64,000 bases of DNA from Cladopsammia gracilis (Eukaryota; Cnidaria; Anthozoa; Scleractinia; Dendrophylliidae). The notes beneath the pieces are model-generated. The model was not told the origin of the DNA. It did not search any database and saw only the letters and a program-made list of their open reading frames with translations. The stretch spans positions 97,501 through 161,500 of the forward strand of contig JAJGOT010000355.1 of assembly GCA_022457155.1 (NCBI GenBank), read 5' to 3'. Below, piece by piece: positions 57,951-64,000 of this stretch. The translations under genes and the position numbers were made by a program. Within the stretch, counting starts at the first letter, position 1. Each line of letters starts with the position of its first letter.

Positions 57951-58408
57951 ACACTTTCCGTACCCGATTTAATCAGCCTTGCTTCTGTTGCATTCTGTTT
58001 CATTTTTACAGCTGATTAGATCCTTTACTACAGGATCCGGTGCTTCTATTTTGTTACGGTGGTCCTGGCAAACACAGTTACGTACTTACGATACATTATT
58101 CATCGCTTTTTTGCCCGTTTGCCGGTATACAGAAACATCTTACAGTCTTGAGAGAGTGTGTCAGTCAAATTCAGTCAAATATGCTGAATATGTACGGAAG
58201 TGCAAATGAACCTTCCTCTTATCATTAATCAGTTTCCTACTTAAGAAGAGTCAAATGAATACCATAGTAGTACAGTGTCTGTCACAAAATATGTGGATGA
58301 AATCCTAACTGGTGTCACTTAGCCACGATGCAAATGAAAGCTATTGATCAGCTGTTCTTTGATATGATACCACAAAATTATGCTGTACATGCAGGGTGTT
58401 TCTTACTC

Positions 58409-58936
58409 AGTTGAGTCCCGGGGGGGGGGGGGGGGGGGGAGGCGGGGGGTACTTGGGTCAACTTTTGCTGGGTATGTGCCGCTGGCCTCTCAGAGCCCCT
58501 ACCCCATTATAGTCTGTTCTGTGGCCAATTATAGACCCCATCTTAGTCACTTTTGAGTAAACGTAAATTTTGCAATCCCAACTTAGTCACTTTCTGTTTA
58601 GCCATGTACCTTGAGTTCGGAACCCTTTTAACTAGGTCATCCTCAAATGGATTGACACATTTATTAAATGTAGAAGACTTTACTCTTCACCTACAAACCT
58701 TCTGGTACATCTGTTAACCCAAAATATTTACAAGCTAAAACTACCAAAAAAAATACTTGCCAGAATTTTCTTACCCCAAAAAATCCCGACAATTTGCGAC
58801 CCCATTCTAGAAACTCTATTGAAAATGCAACCCCATTATAGTCAATCCAGTCGTGAAAATGCGACCCCATCCAGCGGCACATCCCGATTAGCCCATTACT
58901 AGGAAGTACCCCCCCCCCCCCTCCCGGGAGTTGAGT
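58409..58936. repeat. G-run family element, copy 3, with 8-bp target duplication
   Basis: The element 58417-58928 starts CCCGGGG (over 20 G) and ends in a C-run then TCCCGGG. AGTTGAGT flanks it exactly (58409-58416, 58929-58936). The interior repeats 'ACCCCATTATAGTC' words. Confidence 0.85.
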
Positions 58937-61900
58937 CCTTAGATGAAATCCTAACTAGAGTGTACTTTTTCATACGAAAGCTGTGAAGTTTCTGTCGTGC
59001 TGTTTATTTCCCGGGTTTATTTATACATTGTTGTTCTATGTTTGTGCCCATTCAACATAAAGCTATTGAAACACTGGGTTTTCCTCAATATAAAAAGCCT
59101 TCTTTGTTATCTACCTATTTCTTGCTATTATTGTCTTGCACTCTATTGTTTTATACGTTTTGCCTTCTTTGTTTTATGTCACTCGCGAGTTTAGCAGGCT
59201 TTTACACCGTGGATGAGCCGAAACAGTACTTTGGCTTTCCTACATGTTATGCTTTTGAGTTTGCAGCCATGAAATCGTAACTGTGTGACCATTCAATTGA
59301 AAGCTACTTAATGACCGCGTTTTATAGTGGAGTTTGTGCCTTTCATTTTCCTTTCAAGATGTTCTAACGCTATGTTCACACTATAGTAGATTTATTAGTT
59401 GCTCCGGAACATAAAATTACATTCATTTTAGTGCGAAATATTCTGCGAATACAGTGCGAAAGGGCGCCCTGTACAACGAGCTGGATCCTAAAGTGACTGT
59501 GTTACAGATTTTCAGTCTGCGCTGTTGTTTGTATTTTCATACTTTTCAAAACGAAATTTTAAACTTAGGATTATTTCAAGCGTGGTTATGCTTTAATACG
59601 CGCTTGACAGTAATTGACCCCGAACAGTTCGCCGGTACCAGCTCTTGCCACTGCCAACTGTCACGCCGAAAAACTGACAGTGATAGATTGACATTTGACT
59701 CGAACAGTGTTTCTCGACGTTAACTACAAGGTGGTTGCTATGGAAGAGTTTCACACGTCACAATCATCGATTCTTCCTCGACTTTTAACTTCAACTTTAT
59801 TGCTTCCATCACCTAATACGTTGTTTATATCTTAACTGATTCTTGCATTGTAAGTGACGAGGGAGTCTATAGAAAAGCAAACAAATACTTGAATTTATAG
59901 ATCTCAATGGATGGCTATGATGATGTTTTTAATTTTGAATTCAAAAACTGTATATAATAACGGCAAAACCACAGCGACAAACCAAGGAAGAGTGCCGGAT
60001 CTTTCGTAGACCTAGATCAGTAAAGACCTTGACATCATAGGTAAAAACGGAAAACTCATCCTTCGGCAAGACGAAGAGATTGAGACAGGAGTGAAATAAA
60101 AAAAAATTAGTGTAACTCGATCGTCCCGGGAAAAGACTCGTCCCGAGATCTCGAGAACTTATGACTCACATAAACGGCCAGATTGAAATTGGTTTAGATC
60201 GCGCGCGGTTTTGTTAAACACTGTCTAAACTTCGTTTAAATAACCGGCCCCTAGAGTTTTCGTCGCGCATGTGTGGCTGGATTTACCTTGGGAGGGGGTG
60301 GGGGGGGGGGGGGGGGGAATGCGTGCTTCAGATAAATGCGATAGATAGTAGGCTAAATCCTAAAATCAAACATTCGCGACATTTTTATCTTAATCCGCCT
60401 TTTCAACTAGCGGCAGACATAAATATTGAAGATTCGCTTTTTCAAATAATAGCTCTGAAAATGTAATCCGATTTTATGACTGTGATGATGTGTTAGTAGT
60501 ATTTGATATTTTCATGTAAAATGACTTAAAACTGGATGGAGAATTTTCAAAGTAAATAGGAACGTTTACAACCTGCATAGGTCCCTTTGAGAGGTAAGTT
60601 TTCTATCGACCGTTGGTCTGGTCGAACATATGTCCCAATTCAGAATGTCGCTCTGCATGTTTCAATGCGTGCCGTAGATTTAAGGCGATTCAGTTCATTC
60701 ATTCGTTCCGTCAAGCAATGAATGATTTTTCTTGCGGCGCGCCGCAAATTGAATGCACTGATTATCGGTTTTAGCAACGGCAACGGTTCCTGGATTTCCA
60801 TTTAACTAAGTAGAAATCACCAAAGAAGGATCTCACAAGATATAATAAAGCAGAACTAAAGAACAAAAAAGGACCTCATGAGATATACCTGAAAACTTGC
60901 GACGTATTCTTGCGGGAAGTATGTTCACGTACGCTGTCAACTTATAAACCATGGACAAGAAAAGTTTCTGAATTGTAAGCGTTATCTTTCCGTTGAAGCT
61001 CATGCTAGATTAAGACAATTTTAAAATGTTGCAGATGTGAATTCAGCGTCGAAAACAAAAATGATTTAGAAGCTTTAGATTTAGAAGCTTTATTAAGTGG
61101 CAAATATGGGACAATATTTTAATCCTAATTATGGTCGAGCTAGGGACTTACGCTGTCTAAAGCTGGATTTCCACTGTCCCGTAATTTTTACGTGCGTTCA
61201 GTACGTGCGCGAATAAAACTGATTAAAGACGATATGAACAGCTTGCGTGAACCGTCCCCAACTTTTTTCTTTTACGCAAACTGTTCATACATCGTCTTAT
61301 ATTTTAAGTAACAATGCGTGTAAGAACAAGGCAATCCTCTATTGTTCTGCGGCATTTCGCTTTCCCCACATACGATTGTTTCGATTTTCTTACTGAGGAT
61401 GCATCAACCTATGGACAACACGTTTTTGAAATAAAATGTACTGAAATTTTATTTTATTAAAAGATTTTATTCAATCATGAGACTTCAAAACAATGGCCAA
61501 GAAAGGCTTCTAATTTTCCATGTTTCCCACATAGAAATTTTGCTGCATTAAAACTCAGAATAGTTTTCACTAAAAGAGAATCAATAAGTAAACTAGTGAG
61601 AAATAAATGCGCTACCTGATGAAGTGATAGTAGATTTTCATGTTTTAGCCAATGAGGTGGGCGGTTTCAACAATACCACAATTAACACCTTTCTGCATTC
61701 CTTGCCGTTGGGTTGCCTAGTTCTTACTAGGACCATTACTTAATACTTAAGGTTGCAGCACGTGACGCAAGCGGTAACGGCAAGGCAAACTCTTGAACAA
61801 ACATACATTCCTCACTTGTGCACGCATGCTCATCTCGCTTGCATTTGCGCGCGTTTCATTCTCGTTCCCAGAGCCCACACGTTTTAGGTCAGCGAAGCTA

Positions 61901-63035
61901 TTAAAGTCCAAAAGCTTCCTTGGTGCTGACCAAAAGGAACGCGGCCTCAGCTTTGCGAACCGGCGAGTTTCCTCGACTTTGCAACATCCTATTTCAAGAG
62001 GAAGTATGTCTTGCTTTAATCAACAACATCAACTGAACACTCACTAATAACTGTACGTTTATAATCAAATATTCAACAGCAATGCAGGGATTTGTGATGA
62101 GGTATTGTTGTCATGTTTTTGTTGTCGTTGATATATTGCGAAAATACCGATTATTAGTTTAATCAAATCATGGTAGATATGAAGATGGTAGCCGGATTTG
62201 AACAGTCGCCAGCTAAAAACAGATTACGACTGGAATAGATGCTTGAATGTAAATTGTGTTTGCTCAGAGTAAATTAGAAGAAAGCGTTCAAGAGACACAT
62301 CAAATCAGTAACATGCAGACGTTTGTTTGACAAACTCTCTGTTCGCACTGGAAGTTACTACAGACGCAAAGGAACGTAAAGTCATACTTAAGCTCTTGCA
62401 CCACGTTTCGTTCGTTTACTAATTTTAATTGCACTTGTGTTACATGCGTAAAACCAGCGTTAAATTATAATCAAAAGTTAAATGGCCACATAGTGCCAGA
62501 ATAGTTCAACAAGTGCTAGGCTGAATTAGACACCAGTATCCAAAATGGCCCCTTGAAGGGTTAAATATAGCCATCGGGGAGTCAGGACTACCAGTAATTC
62601 AGAACTTAACTTAGGCTAAAACAGAAGTTTTGAATTTAAAAGCCAAACTACAATATCGGTCATTTCTTGGAACGTAAACGGTGTCCGTTTTCTTCCCTTC
62701 TTCCCCCTTTAATGTTGATGTTCAAGATGTTCACTAGAGTAAAAAAAATTGTGCGAACGCAACATTGGGGAGAGAGGAGCAACATTGCGGGGGAGAGGAG
62801 ATGGTCCGCACGTGCTCTTCATTTCTAAACTGACAAGTCTGGGCTTTTCGTGAAGTGTTTCAAGTAATTATGTCTTGCATTGTAGGTATTATAAGGTGTG
62901 CAGGTTTCAGGTCTCAAGCAAAACAATGGCCCGACAAACAGCCCCAGATTATGGCTTTGTTGGCGTAAAATCAGGTCAAAAACGTACTTGTGGAACAAGG
63001 GCTTTATTGAATTTAATGCCGGCCCCCAAGAATGC
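58937..63035. other. Intergenic or intronic, no supported gene
   Basis: Contains diverged fragments related to the 88-bp-unit family near 58940-59000 and 59260-59320, a G-run at 60290-60317, and an inverted pair around ATATGAACAG / CTGTTCATACATCG near 61232-61295. Open frames here are short and unrecognised. Confidence 0.35.
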
Positions 63036-63312
63036 TAAGACTCAAAATTCAAGAAAAATCCCAAATTTCATTTTGTAAAATATTGAAAAACAAATGGTAC
63101 CATGCAAAGGTACTGCTGAAGAGGTTTCATTTGAATGGTCACACCATAGGATTTCATCAACAGACTCAAAAGTTAGAACAAATGGTACCGTGCCAAAATA
63201 CTACTAAAGAGGTTTCATTTGAATGGTCACACCATAGGATTTCGTCAACAGACTCAGAAGTTAGAACTTCACTACATGTCTCCATAATTGACTCTGGGAG
63301 TGAAATGGTTAA
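63036..63312 (+). repeat. 88-bp-unit dispersed element, copy E (two units)
   Basis: Lead AATTCAAGAAAAATCCCAAA, units starting AACAAATGGTACC at about 63089 and 63177 (88 bp apart), tail TCTCCATAATTGACTCTGGG, GAGTGAAATGG, TTAA at 63309-63312. Confidence 0.9.
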
Positions 63313-63859
63313 TGGCAGAGTTTTAAAAGAAAACTAATAACTTGTTTATTGTAGGTTTAAAGTGGCGCTGAAAGGACTATGAAGAGATTTTCGAATGATC
63401 CGCTTGGCGGTATACTGCCATTATATCAGTGATTACCCATTGTTTTTCATAATTCCTAATTTGCATGTTAAAGTTATTTTCCTTTGTTTGTTTCTCCTGG
63501 TTGCGTGGATTCAGACGATTGTTGATAAATAAATAAAGGAAGTGTATGTCTATTCATCGTGGAAAGTATTGGCGCGTGTGTTGAACTATGTAGAAAGAAC
63601 TATGAAAACAACTTATCGGATTTAGCCTTGAATTGGTGCGGTTAAAGTTACTTCACAAGCCCATGCAGACTCAAAAGTGGAATATTATGATAGGCACGTT
63701 TCTTAAAGGCTACAGAGGTAAATCCTTGAAATTACTTAGGATTAATGAAGGCTTTATACTATACTCAGCTTCGTAAGTGGATAGAATGGTGCCAAGGAGC
63801 TTTAGATTTCATCCTTTCTCGCTCAATCGCCAAAGTTCAAAGTTTTCAAATTTTTGAAA

Positions 63860-63980
63860 TTTTATATTGTAAAATGTTTCAAAACAGCAAGCACGAAGCG
63901 CTGCTCAGTGAAACTTCATTTGAATGGTCACAGTTTATGATTTCATCCACAAAGAAATATTTAAACTTTCATCACGTGAC
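63860..63980 (+). repeat. 88-bp-unit family, diverged copy F
   Basis: TTGTAAAATGTTTCAAAACA, GAAACTTCATTTGAATGGTC and GATTTCATCCACA keep the family order but are strongly mutated; no tail is seen. Confidence 0.6.
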
Positions 63981-64000
63981 TTATTTTAAGAACGGAATGG

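Overview
The window looks like nuclear DNA of a cnidarian, most likely an anthozoan and probably a stony coral. This is inferred from AT-rich sequence, spliced genes with GT-AG introns of hundreds of bases to several kilobases, an ANTP-class homeobox gene of Not/Emx/Vax type, a Penelope-like retroelement, and a very high density of short inverted-repeat transposons. No rRNA, tRNA, CRISPR array or prokaryotic gene was recognised. The species cannot be named from the sequence alone.

Three genes are well supported by exon-by-exon reading with consistent splice phases. (1) Minus strand, start codon at 6629, running off the left edge: a chromatin-type protein with an N-terminal DEK_C-like domain and an acidic middle, resembling UAF30/TRI1-type SWIB proteins; six coding exons are visible and the 3' end is missing. 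(2) Minus strand 25370-23004: a complete two-exon, 229-residue homeodomain protein. (3) Plus strand 31467-45839: a complete nine-exon, 444-residue histidine acid phosphatase with a signal peptide or signal anchor, the RHGDR motif, the HD motif and a 20-nt micro-exon. Weaker candidates are an exon at 8037-8352 (minus), first exons at 47068 and 57102 (plus), and an exon near 50963 (plus).

Most of the remainder is repeats, layered in a readable order. 0-7 kb: introns of gene 1 holding several inverted-repeat elements, including a 1.6-kb composite repeat with two further elements inside it. 7.0-7.7 kb: two Penelope-like fragments head to head, with a hammerhead-ribozyme-like motif. 10.7-17.4 kb: a large direct duplication whose second copy is swollen by insertions. 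18-30 kb: the homeobox gene and copies of a dispersed element containing 88-bp tandem repeats. 30-46 kb: the phosphatase gene, whose introns hold many inverted-repeat elements and a 15-bp minisatellite. 46-64 kb: mostly intergenic, with further elements, among them three copies of a family with G-run ends flanked by exact 8-bp target duplications.

The strongest pattern beyond the genes is in the transposons. At least seven different short families sit at TTAA sites (piggyBac/Kolobok-like), another set has hAT-like 5-8-bp duplications, and one insertion can be matched to its own empty site nearby. Several hammerhead-like RNA motifs recur in retroelement-like repeats. The genes look unrelated in function and I see no operon-like or gene-cluster system.
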